Notes under the pieces: generated by a model
Seen by the model: only the letters and a program-made list of their open reading frames with translations
Database searches by the model: none
Told to the model about the DNA's origin: nothing
Shown: positions 6,539 through 14,570 of the stretch, piece after piece
Layout: every line of letters begins with the position of its first letter
Numbering within the stretch: the first letter of the stretch is position 1
Made by a program: the position numbers and the translations under genes
Assembly (NCBI RefSeq): GCF_000333395.1
Contig: NZ_BADA01000362.1
Span: forward strand, 1-32,457
Direction: 5' to 3'
Source: Microbacterium sp. B19
GTDB taxonomy: Bacteria > Actinomycetota > Actinomycetes > Actinomycetales > Microbacteriaceae
Length of the DNA: 32,457 nt

Positions 6539-7857
6539 TGACGAGCATCACCGCGGGCGCGCCCGCCTTCGACCTCGACCTCTGGCTCACGAAGTACCTG
6601 GGCATGATTCCGCAGGGCGTCGCCGGAGACGCCGAGATCCGCTCCCGTCTCACGACGCCCTTCGTCGACACCACCGATGAGGACGTCCGGAAGACCCGGC
6701 TCAGCGCCGACGAGATCAACAGCTGGCTCGACTATGCCGGGTGGAACCTGTGGGACTTCATCCTCGGCCGCGCCTCGGAGGGGGAGTCCGGTCTCATCCC
6801 GCGCCAGGAGTACGAGACCAACTCGTTCGTGCAGCAGTGGAACACGTACCCGACCTGGATCCGCCAGCTCACCGACGAACTCGGTGTCGACGGGCTGCTG
6901 GGGCTGGCGCAGACCGCACGGCACGAGGTCGGGACGAAGATCAACGTCACCCGCAACTGGGCGGCATCCGTCTGTCCCATCCTGGGCCGCGGAATCGGCA
7001 TCACCCTCGGGCAGGACACCGCCGACTCGCGTCGCGACGACCTCGAGACGCTCATCCAGTTCGGTCGGCGACTGCAGCACGGCACGTGGGGCGGGGGCTC
7101 AGGGCTGGTGTCCGGCCGCGACTTCACCCTGGATGTCCTCGCTCCCGAGTTCCTCGCGCAGCTTGTGGCCCAGGCGCAGTCCCTCGAAGATCCCGAGAAG
7201 CTCGAAGCCTTCCGCCGATTCAACGCGAAGACCGAGCTGTTCGGCTTCATGCTGCACTACGACTGCCGCGCCGGCATGGGCGACACGGGCCCGTACCCGC
7301 TTCCGGACGGCCGGTTCGCCATCGTGCGCGACCACTTCCTCAACGAGGACATCTACCCGTGGGCGGGTGTCGCCGAGGGTCTGCCGTATGCGGTGACCCA
7401 GGTCATGATCTTCCCCGCCGACAAGGTGAAGGTCACGATCAACGACATCATGACCACGTTCTCCGATCCGTCGAACTATCTCGACTACATCGAGAGCGTC
7501 GCCGTCTTCGCCCGTGACACGCGCGACACCCCGATGGGCGAACTGCGCGTCGTCACCCCCGAGGAGATCGCGACCTACTCCCAGATCGCGCAGAAGGGCA
7601 CACTGTCGATGTATCGCGACCTCGCGAAGAAATCGACGGAGCAGAAGATCCGCGACGGAATCATGGTCTACACGCGCGAGTTCCTCTTTCCGCACGCCAT
7701 GAAGGCGGGCCTGTGGGACAAGTGGGTCGCAGAGGGCTTCGACACGCTGCACCCGAACACCGAGGCCGCGTGGCCGACCCTCGCGAGCCCGAAGGCGGCC
7801 GAGATCCTCACGCCCGTGCTGCTGTTCGGCGGGGGCTTCCCGCCCGTGTCCGACTAG
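6538..7857 (+). CDS. Unrecognised 439-aa protein coupled to the mobile-domain protein
   Basis: I do not recognise this family. ATG 6538 overlaps the upstream stop by one base; GTG 6535 is a possible alternative. The protein is soluble, without signal peptide or membrane helices, and rich in Trp and charged residues (YAGWNLWDFILGRAS, NWAASVCPILGRGIG). Possible landmarks are a glycine cluster HGTWGGGSGLVSGRDF near residue 181 and an acidic/aromatic stretch DHFLNEDIYPWAGVAEGLPYA near residue 270. There is no Walker motif or ATP-grasp signature. Coupling to a lone phosphohistidine domain suggests it is the catalytic or acceptor-binding partner of that domain. No sequence motif proves this. Confidence 0.75.
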   Translation: MTSITAGAPAFDLDLWLTKYLGMIPQGVAGDAEIRSRLTTPFVDTTDEDVRKTRLSADEINSWLDYAGWNLWDFILGRASEGESGLIPRQEYETNSFVQQWNTYPTWIRQLTDELGVDGLLGLAQTARHEVGTKINVTRNWAASVCPILGRGIGITLGQDTADSRRDDLETLIQFGRRLQHGTWGGGSGLVSGRDFTLDVLAPEFLAQLVAQAQSLEDPEKLEAFRRFNAKTELFGFMLHYDCRAGMGDTGPYPLPDGRFAIVRDHFLNEDIYPWAGVAEGLPYAVTQVMIFPADKVKVTINDIMTTFSDPSNYLDYIESVAVFARDTRDTPMGELRVVTPEEIATYSQIAQKGTLSMYRDLAKKSTEQKIRDGIMVYTREFLFPHAMKAGLWDKWVAEGFDTLHPNTEAAWPTLASPKAAEILTPVLLFGGGFPPVSD

Positions 7858-7872
7858 CACCGAATCCCGCCC

Positions 7873-7908
7873 GGCGCGCCTCCCGTCCCCCACGACGGGA
7901 GGCGCGCC
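7873..7908 (+). terminator. 15-bp perfect hairpin between 7857 and 7932
   Basis: Arms at 7873-7887 and 7894-7908 (GGCGCGCCTCCCGTC and its complement) around the loop CCCCAC. No T-tract follows. It may end the two-gene transcript, or partly attenuate or stabilise a longer message, since I see no clear promoter between it and 7932. Confidence 0.6.
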
Positions 7909-7931
7909 GCCCTTCGAGAGAAGACACGCGC

Positions 7932-9125
7932 ATGAGCAGATCCGTCGCGATCATCGGCTACGCCGCCGCACCCGTCGGGAAATGGCAGACACCCCCGGAT
8001 GCCGAGGAGCATGTGCTCGAGCACGAAGTCCTCGGTCGACTCGCCATCGAGGCCGCCCACGACGCCGGGATCGACAAGTCCGACATCGGAGCGCTGGCGA
8101 TGAGCCTCCCCCGCCCCTACACCCAGCAGAAATACTTCGCGACGTTCCTGGCGAACTACCTGGGACTGCCGCTGACCGCGGGGATCGCCGAGGTCCTGGG
8201 CAACGGGATGACCGGGGCACTGACCTTCGAATCCGCCGCCAACGAAATCCTCCTCGGGCGCGCCAAGGTGGCCCTCGCGATGGGCATCAACGTCGAGACC
8301 GCGATCAGCGCGCGCGATCACATGATGAGCTCCATGCGCGCCGTCGGCGACGTCGACTTCCAAGCCCCGTTCGGCATCACGCCGATCGCCTGGTACGCGA
8401 TGGATGCCAACCGGTACATCCACGAGCACGGCTCCTCCCGCGAGCAGATCGCCACCGTGGCCGTGAAGAACCGCCTCCACGCGTCGATGAACCCGCTCGC
8501 GCATTTTCGCTCCCCCATCACCCTCGAGGAGGTGCTCGCGCAGCGGCCGATCGTCGAACCGCTCGGCCTGTACGAGGTGCCTCCGCGCAGCGACGGCGCC
8601 GCGGTCCTCGTGCTCGCGGATGAAGACGTGGCCCGCGCGCTCGGCCGACCGTACGTCCGGGTCCGCGGCCGCGGCTTCTTCCACGAGGGCGCCCACCAGA
8701 TCAGCGCGATCCCCAACGACATGATCCGCCTGGAGGCTGCCGAGCGTGCCGGCGCGGAGGCGTGTGCGCAGGCCGGCATCCGTTCCGTCGACGTGGACTT
8801 CGCAGAGCTGTATGCGCCATGCACGATCGTCGAGGTGCTCGTCGCCGAGGCTCTGGGTCTCACGCCGCGCGGCCACGGCGCAGCGTGGGCCGCCGAGGGA
8901 CGGACGACGCTCGGCGGCGACATGCCCCTCTGCACGTCGGGCGGGCTGACCTCGCGCGGCCATCCCGCCTACATGACGCCGCTGTACAGCTTCGTCGAGG
9001 CGGTCGAGCAGCTGCGCGGCACCGCGGGAGACCGCCAGGTCGGCGGCGCGCGGCTCGGACTCGTCTCGGCGGAGCTCGGCAACTACAACGCCGCGCTGGT
9101 CCACGTCCTCGAGGCGGTGGCGTGA
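7932..9125 (+). CDS. Thiolase-fold enzyme lacking the N-terminal nucleophilic Cys (aldolase-like?)
   Basis: 397 residues of the thiolase superfamily, SCP-x/lipid-transfer-like branch. The C-terminal signature TSGGLTSRGHP carries H344 of the catalytic G-H-P motif, but the segment that normally holds the nucleophilic Cys reads VLGNGMTGAL (about 88-97). That makes classical Claisen thiolysis doubtful. Thiolase-fold proteins of this kind that pair with a DUF35 protein, such as steroid side-chain aldolase Ltp2, cleave by retro-aldol chemistry. The next gene here is exactly such a DUF35 protein, with the start overlapping this stop at one base. A role in carbon-carbon cleavage of a CoA-bound intermediate is therefore likely, but the reaction type is inference. 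Confidence 0.82.
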   Translation: MSRSVAIIGYAAAPVGKWQTPPDAEEHVLEHEVLGRLAIEAAHDAGIDKSDIGALAMSLPRPYTQQKYFATFLANYLGLPLTAGIAEVLGNGMTGALTFESAANEILLGRAKVALAMGINVETAISARDHMMSSMRAVGDVDFQAPFGITPIAWYAMDANRYIHEHGSSREQIATVAVKNRLHASMNPLAHFRSPITLEEVLAQRPIVEPLGLYEVPPRSDGAAVLVLADEDVARALGRPYVRVRGRGFFHEGAHQISAIPNDMIRLEAAERAGAEACAQAGIRSVDVDFAELYAPCTIVEVLVAEALGLTPRGHGAAWAAEGRTTLGGDMPLCTSGGLTSRGHPAYMTPLYSFVEAVEQLRGTAGDRQVGGARLGLVSAELGNYNAALVHVLEAVA

Positions 9126-9541
9126 TGATCGACATCGTCACGGTCGACACCCCCCACCCCTACCCGCCGCGGATCTCGGCGTTCACGCGCCCGTTCTGGG
9201 ATGCGCTGGCCGAAGGCCGACTCCTCACCACCCGCAGCGTCACCACGGGGGCGTTGACGTTCCCGCCCAAGCCGATCTCGCCCGCGGATTGGACGACGGA
9301 CGTGGAGTGGGTGGAGCTGTCGGGATCCGGCGTCCTCTACTCCCACACCACCATCCACGCCGCACCGACCGCGTTCGTCGGCGACCTCCCGTACCGCGTG
9401 GCCATCGTCGACCTCGACGAGGGACTCCGCGTGGCGACCCGGCACATCGGCGAGATTGCCCCCGTCATCGGGGCTCCCGTCGACCTCGTCGCCGTGCGAC
9501 ACACCGATGCCGTGTCGTTCGCCGCACGTTCGCGGGCCTGA
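9125..9541 (+). CDS. DUF35 OB-fold protein with cysteine-free zinc ribbon
   Basis: 138 residues. ATG 9125 overlaps the thiolase stop (TGATG). The N-terminal helix (FTRPFWDALAEGRLLTTR) and the OB-fold motif VEWVELSGSGVLYSHTTIH are typical of DUF35/ChsH2-type partners of thiolase-fold enzymes. In the family a rubredoxin-like ribbon binds zinc through two CxxC pairs. Here the equivalent positions read RSVTTGALTFPPKPISPADW and contain no Cys at all, so the ribbon cannot bind zinc in the usual way. It probably forms a heterocomplex with the preceding protein and helps hold the acyl-CoA. Confidence 0.82.
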   Translation: MIDIVTVDTPHPYPPRISAFTRPFWDALAEGRLLTTRSVTTGALTFPPKPISPADWTTDVEWVELSGSGVLYSHTTIHAAPTAFVGDLPYRVAIVDLDEGLRVATRHIGEIAPVIGAPVDLVAVRHTDAVSFAARSRA

Positions 9542-9547
9542 GCGCGG

Positions 9548-9597
9548 CACGCTCGCGTGCCTGAGCACGACACACGCTCGCGTGCCTGAGCACGACA
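9548..9597. repeat. Two perfect 25-bp tandem repeats
   Basis: Copies at 9548-9572 and 9573-9597 are identical (they begin CACGCTCGCGTG and end GAGCACGACA). A degenerate piece of the unit (CGGGCCTGAGCGCGGCACG) precedes them and overlaps the stop codon at 9539-9541. Confidence 0.9.
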
Positions 9598-9600
9598 CGC

Positions 9601-9639
9601 GAGGGGCGTGGCATCCATCGATCGGATGCCACGCCCCTC
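9601..9639. terminator. Bidirectional terminator hairpin
   Basis: A 16-bp perfect stem (9601-9616 with 9624-9639) around a 7-nt loop, placed between the convergent genes ending at 9541 (plus) and 9652 (minus). The stem contains GGCATCC/GGATGCC. Confidence 0.8.
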
Positions 9640-9651
9640 GTCGTGCGGCCG

Positions 9652-10452
9652 TCAGGCTCGGCCGGGGTACGGCACGTCGCCGGCGCGCATCCCGGCCTTC
9701 AACCCGCCGTCGACGTCGAGGATCTGGCCGTTGACGAAGCGTGCCGCGGGGGAGGCCATGAACACGATCGCGTCGGCGATCGTGTCCGGCTCCGCGAATC
9801 CGCCGACGAGGTTCTTGATGCGCTCGACGCGGTCCTCGGTCATGACCTTCAGGAAGTCGCCGATGATCGGCGTGTTCGTCATGCCGGGCGCGATCGCGTT
9901 GATGCGCTTGCCCTTCTGCGCGTACTCGATCGCCTTGCGGATCGTGTAGTAGCTGACGGCTTCCTTCGAGAAGTTGTACGCCTTCCCCTCAGCCTTGCCC
10001 TCGGCGTACCACGCGGCTCCCTCGGCGAATCCCGCGGTGTCGTAGAGCTCGCGGTGGACGTCCTCGCGTGTCGGCCACAGCACATCGCCGTTGGAGGACA
10101 CGTTCGTGACGTTCCCGCCCGGGGCGAGCAACGGCTCGACGGCCTCGGTGAGGTGGCGCAGACCCAGGTAGTTCACCGACAGCACGAACGCGTCCGGCAG
10201 CGATCCGCCCGGCACGCCCGCGATGTTGAGGAGACCGGAGTACGTTCCGCCCTCGGCGAGCCGCGCGACGACGCCGTCGATGCTCGCGGTGTCCGAGAGG
10301 TCGACGGCGTGGTGGGCGACGACGGCGTAATCGGGCTCGTTGCGGTCGAGACTGATCACCTCGGCGCCGGCCGCGACGAGCTTGCGCCCCGTGGCGCGCC
10401 CGATGCCGGATGCGGCACCGGTGACGATGAACCGGCTGTTCTCGAGTGACAT
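9652..10452 (-). CDS. SDR-family alcohol dehydrogenase (coniferyl-alcohol / 3-alpha-hydroxysteroid dehydrogenase type)
   Basis: 266 residues. Classical short-chain dehydrogenase: cofactor motif TGAASGIG (11-18), NIAG (about 76-79), catalytic Ser in NVSSNG (119-120), Y159 and K163 in YNFSK, and INAIAPGMTNTP. An acidic residue after strand 2 (D36) points to NAD. The long insertion between the Ser and Tyr motifs and the VSVNYLG segment resemble the coniferyl-alcohol and 3-alpha-hydroxysteroid dehydrogenase group. It is the last gene of the minus-strand operon, 24 nt after the aldehyde dehydrogenase. It most likely oxidises an alcohol intermediate to an aldehyde or ketone; the substrate is unknown. 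Confidence 0.87.
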   Translation of the reverse strand: MSLENSRFIVTGAASGIGRATGRKLVAAGAEVISLDRNEPDYAVVAHHAVDLSDTASIDGVVARLAEGGTYSGLLNIAGVPGGSLPDAFVLSVNYLGLRHLTEAVEPLLAPGGNVTNVSSNGDVLWPTREDVHRELYDTAGFAEGAAWYAEGKAEGKAYNFSKEAVSYYTIRKAIEYAQKGKRINAIAPGMTNTPIIGDFLKVMTEDRVERIKNLVGGFAEPDTIADAIVFMASPAARFVNGQILDVDGGLKAGMRAGDVPYPGRA

Positions 10453-10476
10453 GTGTGCTCCTCTTCTTCGAGTGGT

Positions 10477-11940
10477 CTAGGGGTGCCGCGCCGGGCCGGC
10501 AAGGGTCTGCAGCTGCGTGAACGCCTCGAGACCCCAGCTGCCGTTCTCGTACCCGATCCCGCTGTGCTTCGCGCCGCCGAACGGCAGGTGGGGCAGGATG
10601 CCGCGGGTGTGGTGGTTCACGGATGCCTGCCCCGACTCGAACCGCGACGCGATCTCGCGCGCCCGCTCGAGGTCCGTGCCCCACACGGAGCCGGCGAGGC
10701 CGAAGTCGGTCCCATTCGCGCGAACGACCGCCTCGTCGAGGTCGTCGTAGCCCACGATCGGGAGGATCGGGCCGAATTGCTCGTCGGCGACGATGGCGGA
10801 GTTCTCGGCGACGTCGGTCACCACGGTAGGCGGGAAGAAGTAGCCCACACCGTCCCTCGCCGCACCGCCGGCGGCGATCGTCGCCCCCTGGGCCGCTGTC
10901 GCGGAGGCGAGATCTCGGATGCCACGGAACTGCGCCGGCGTCGCGAGCGGCCCCAGCTGGGTCCCGTCGAGCAGCGGGTCGCCGACGCGGGCCCGCCCGG
11001 CCAGGTCGGCGAAGGCCTCGGTGTAGGACGCGCGTCGGCGTTCCGGCACGTAGAGGCGCTTGATGAGCGCGCACATCTGGCCGTTGTTCTTCATCGCCGC
11101 CCAGAAGAGCTGCTCGGCGAACTCCTCGGGCTCCGCGTCGTCGAGCACGATCGCGGCGTCGTTCCCGCCGAGTTCGAGCGTGAGGCGCTTGAGCGACGAC
11201 GCCGTCTTCCGGGCGATGCCCATGCCCACCGCCGTCGACCCGGTGAAGCTCACCTTGCGCACCAGCTCGTGATCGATGAGCTTGCTGCCCAGCGGCTCGG
11301 GTCCCGAGATCACGGCGAGGACACCGGCGGGCACGATCTCCCGCACCAACTCGCCGAAGAGCAGTGCGGTGAGGGGTGTCGAGGACGAGGGCTTCAGCAC
11401 CACGGTGTTTCCGGCGAGCAGTGCGGGGGCCGTCTTCCACGAGATCATGAGCATCGGCTGGTTCCACGGGATGATCCCGGCGACCACGCCGAGCGGACGG
11501 TGCACGACCTCGACGAAGCCGTTCTCGTCGTCCTGCACGACCCGGTCGCCGAGATCGACCTCGGCGAAGTGCCGGAACCAGTCGGCCGAACGGAGGACGT
11601 CGCCGACGCCCTCCGCGCGCGGCTTCCCCTGCTCGAGCGTCACCAGGGTGCCGAGCACCTCCTGGTTCGCCACGAGGACGTCGGCGATGCGGTGCAGAGC
11701 CGCGCGGCGCGCCACGATATCGCCGCGCCACCGCGGGAAGGCCGCGTGCGCGGCGCGCACCGCGCGATCGAGCTCATCGTCCGAGCAGCGCGGAGCGGTC
11801 GCGAGTGTCTCGCCCGTCGACGGGTTGTCGACCGCGAAGCGGTCGGCCCCCGAGACGGCACGGCCGTCGATCGTCATCGAGTACTCGCGCGCCTGGATCC
11901 GGTCGACCAGGTCGGTCACCGTCGTCGTCACGCTGGTCAT
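10477..11940 (-). CDS. Aldehyde dehydrogenase
   Basis: 487 residues. NAD(P)-dependent oxidation of an aldehyde to an acid. Visible residues: N160 in IIPWNQP, K183 in VLKPSS, SFTGSTAVG for the cofactor loop, E256 in LELGGN, and the nucleophile C290 in NNGQMC. I use ATG 11940, preceded by AAGGAGAAG, rather than the in-frame ATG at 11967 that would overlap the CoA-transferase stop. It lies between the CoA-transferase and the SDR gene, which suggests an alcohol-to-aldehyde-to-acid-to-CoA ester sequence within one operon. A second, more distant paralog lies at 30367-31797. Confidence 0.92.
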   Translation of the reverse strand: MTSVTTTVTDLVDRIQAREYSMTIDGRAVSGADRFAVDNPSTGETLATAPRCSDDELDRAVRAAHAAFPRWRGDIVARRAALHRIADVLVANQEVLGTLVTLEQGKPRAEGVGDVLRSADWFRHFAEVDLGDRVVQDDENGFVEVVHRPLGVVAGIIPWNQPMLMISWKTAPALLAGNTVVLKPSSSTPLTALLFGELVREIVPAGVLAVISGPEPLGSKLIDHELVRKVSFTGSTAVGMGIARKTASSLKRLTLELGGNDAAIVLDDAEPEEFAEQLFWAAMKNNGQMCALIKRLYVPERRRASYTEAFADLAGRARVGDPLLDGTQLGPLATPAQFRGIRDLASATAAQGATIAAGGAARDGVGYFFPPTVVTDVAENSAIVADEQFGPILPIVGYDDLDEAVVRANGTDFGLAGSVWGTDLERAREIASRFESGQASVNHHTRGILPHLPFGGAKHSGIGYENGSWGLEAFTQLQTLAGPARHP

Positions 11941-11963
11941 TCGCTTCTCCTTCGGTAGGGGTC

Positions 11964-14570
11964 TCACACGACGCCGTCCGCACGCAGCGCGGCGATGCGG
12001 TCATCGTCGAACCCGAGGATCTCGGCGAGGATCTCGTCGGTGTCTTCGCCGTAGTTGGGGCCGGAGCGGTCGAGTCGACCACCGATGTGCGTCGGGGTGA
12101 CCGACATCCGCACCGGGTGTTCCTTCACCGGCCACGTCCCGATCTCGCTCTGGCGCAGCTCCACCGTCCAGCCGAGGTGGGCCAGCTGGGGGTCCGACTC
12201 ATAGCGATCGGATGCCTCTTGGCAGACGCCGGCGGCGACCCCGGAGCGCTGGAGGAGCGCCATGAGCTCGCCGCCGTCGAGATCGCGCGTAGCCCCCTCG
12301 ACCTCGGCATCCAACTCGTCCTGGTGGGCCAGCCGCGCCGCCATGTCGACGAAGCGCGGGTCGCTCGTCCAGTCCGTCCTCCCCAGAGCCGCGGCGAGCG
12401 CGCACCACTGCTCCTCGTCGAAGACGGCTAGCGCGATCCAGCGGTCGTCGCCCCGTGTCCGGTAGGCACCGTGCGGTGCGGCGGCACGGTACGGCGAGCG
12501 GTTCCCCGTCCGGCGCCACGAGCGGCCGTTCACCGAACAGTCCAGGAAGGCGGTCCCCGTCAGTTGCAGACCGATCTCTCCCTGCGACGCGTCGATATGG
12601 CATCCGTGGCCCGTGCGATCCCGCCGGTACAGGGCGGCGATCATCGCATTGGCCATGTTGTAGGCCCCGAACCAGTCGAGGTACGAGTAGCCGATGCCGG
12701 CCGGGGGGAACGGGGAGGGGAGTCCCGACATCTCGCTGATGCCGGTGAACGCCTGCGCTGTCGGGCCGAAGGCACGCAGCCGACCGTACGTGCCGTGCTC
12801 CCCCATGCCCGACTGCTGGACGTAGATGATGTCGGGCTTGAGTTCCTTGAGCCGGGCGTACCCCAGCCCCATCCGCTCCATCGTCCCGGGCGAGAACCCC
12901 TCGACGACCATGTCGGCGTCGCGGATGAGGTCCTCGAGGATCCGGCGCCCCTCGGGCGACTTCAGGTTCAGCGACAGCGCGCGTTTGCCTGCGTTGATCT
13001 CCATGAAGGAGCCACTGCGATTGGGGTTCGACCGGTCGAAGGTCGGGGTCGGGAGCGGCGTGGTCGCGGCCCTGCGTTCGTCGCGGCCGCCGGGCGGGCA
13101 CAGGCCCTGGCCCGTGCGCATCCCGTCGAGGCGACTGTCGTGCTCGACCTTGATGACGTCGGCGCCCAGGGCCGCGAGGAAGCGCCCCGCCCCCGCGCTG
13201 GCGAGCATCCAACTGAGGTCGATGACGCGGACGTGTCCGAGGGCGAACGGGGCGCCGTGGACGCTCCGCACCTCGTCGGTCGGGACGGATGCCACGGGCC
13301 GGTGCGTCGAGGGCACCGCCCACTCCCGGCGGACGTCGGCGGTGTGCTCGCCCACGCGCGGCGCGGGGCCGCCGTACGCCCACGCGGCATCCTCCGAGTA
13401 CCACTTCGCCCCGACGTGCGCGACCGCGCGTCCGAGGGTCGGTTCGTCGAGATCGACGACGGCGCCGCGCAGGCGCCAGTGGGGATCGGAGACGTTCTCC
13501 TCCGGCAGGCGCACGGGCGCCCAGGGAAGTCCCTGGCGCTGACCCGCGCGCCAGACGTCGGCGGAGTACAGCGTCGAGGAGAAGAGCTTCTCGACCGCGC
13601 TCGAGAGGCGGTCGACCGCGGCCGCGGTCTGGCGCCCCTCGGCCGTGGCGTACTGCGGTTCGTCCAGAGCGGCACCGCTGCCGTACTCGCGGAGCACGGC
13701 GACGGTCGACTCCCACGCGCTCGCGTCGGCGGTGACCGACCCCTTCAGGTACGTCTTGTAGGGCAGCGCGTAGCGGCCGTCCTTCGTGATCGCCAGGGCG
13801 GGCAGACTCGCCGAGACCATCGAGTGACGGCACGTCAGCCGCCGATGCCGCTGGCCGAGGAACAGCCAGTCGGGGGCGTCGGTCTCGGTGTTCTTGCTGA
13901 CGGCCTCGTGCACCGCGACCGACATCGCCTGACCCCGCCCGGTCCGGTGGCGGTAGACCAGTGCCCCCAGCACCGAGATCACGGCCTGCTCACCCGTGAT
14001 GTGGTACGCCTGCCACATCTGGGGCGCGATCGGCGGCGTGTCGTAGAAGCCGCGCGGATCCGGGTCGTATCCGCAGTTCATCATCACGCCGCCGAGGGCG
14101 AGGTGGATGAGGTCGCTCCCGACGTAGTCCGCCCAGGGCCCGGTGTCACCGAACGGCGTGACGCGCAGGTGCAGCAGGTGCGGGAGCTCGGCGAGGAGCG
14201 TGTCGGCATCCACCCCCCGCTCGGCCGCCCAACCGCGCGGCATGCTCTCGATCACGAGGTCGGCCTGCCGGGCGAGGCGCCGGAGTTCTTCACCGCCCTG
14301 CGGGGTGTCGAGGTCCAGCGCAACCGACCGCTTGCCGTGGTTGTAATGCCACCAGTAGAGGCTCTTCTCGGCATCGGGGACATCGTCGACGAAAGGGCCG
14401 TAACCCCGCGTCGGAGAACCCTCTCGTGGCTCGACGCGAACGACGTCGGCGCCGAGTCCGACGAGGACTCGGCCCGCGTACTCACCGAGCTCCCCGCCGA
14501 TCTCGAGCACCCGCAAGCCGTCGACGAAGCCGACCGCCCCCGGGGAGACGGTCTCGGAAGTCGCGGTCAT
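11964..14570 (-). CDS. Double-length family III (CaiB/BaiF) CoA-transferase
   Basis: 868 residues, about twice the usual 400. Two CaiB/BaiF units are fused: residues about 15-410 (GLRVLEIGGELGEYAGRVL, ADVVRVE) and about 440-860 (VRVIDLSWMLASAGAGRFL, ADVIKVEH). Family III enzymes move CoA between carboxylic acids through an aspartyl-CoA intermediate. The second half keeps that Asp (D660 in TGHGCHIDASQGE). The first half has Ser at the aligned position (S217 in TGRGQAMSVAVHEA) and is probably structural. The ATG at 14570 shares ATGA with the upstream stop, so translation is coupled. It likely activates the acid made by the neighbouring dehydrogenases. Confidence 0.9.
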   Translation of the reverse strand: MTATSETVSPGAVGFVDGLRVLEIGGELGEYAGRVLVGLGADVVRVEPREGSPTRGYGPFVDDVPDAEKSLYWWHYNHGKRSVALDLDTPQGGEELRRLARQADLVIESMPRGWAAERGVDADTLLAELPHLLHLRVTPFGDTGPWADYVGSDLIHLALGGVMMNCGYDPDPRGFYDTPPIAPQMWQAYHITGEQAVISVLGALVYRHRTGRGQAMSVAVHEAVSKNTETDAPDWLFLGQRHRRLTCRHSMVSASLPALAITKDGRYALPYKTYLKGSVTADASAWESTVAVLREYGSGAALDEPQYATAEGRQTAAAVDRLSSAVEKLFSSTLYSADVWRAGQRQGLPWAPVRLPEENVSDPHWRLRGAVVDLDEPTLGRAVAHVGAKWYSEDAAWAYGGPAPRVGEHTADVRREWAVPSTHRPVASVPTDEVRSVHGAPFALGHVRVIDLSWMLASAGAGRFLAALGADVIKVEHDSRLDGMRTGQGLCPPGGRDERRAATTPLPTPTFDRSNPNRSGSFMEINAGKRALSLNLKSPEGRRILEDLIRDADMVVEGFSPGTMERMGLGYARLKELKPDIIYVQQSGMGEHGTYGRLRAFGPTAQAFTGISEMSGLPSPFPPAGIGYSYLDWFGAYNMANAMIAALYRRDRTGHGCHIDASQGEIGLQLTGTAFLDCSVNGRSWRRTGNRSPYRAAAPHGAYRTRGDDRWIALAVFDEEQWCALAAALGRTDWTSDPRFVDMAARLAHQDELDAEVEGATRDLDGGELMALLQRSGVAAGVCQEASDRYESDPQLAHLGWTVELRQSEIGTWPVKEHPVRMSVTPTHIGGRLDRSGPNYGEDTDEILAEILGFDDDRIAALRADGVV

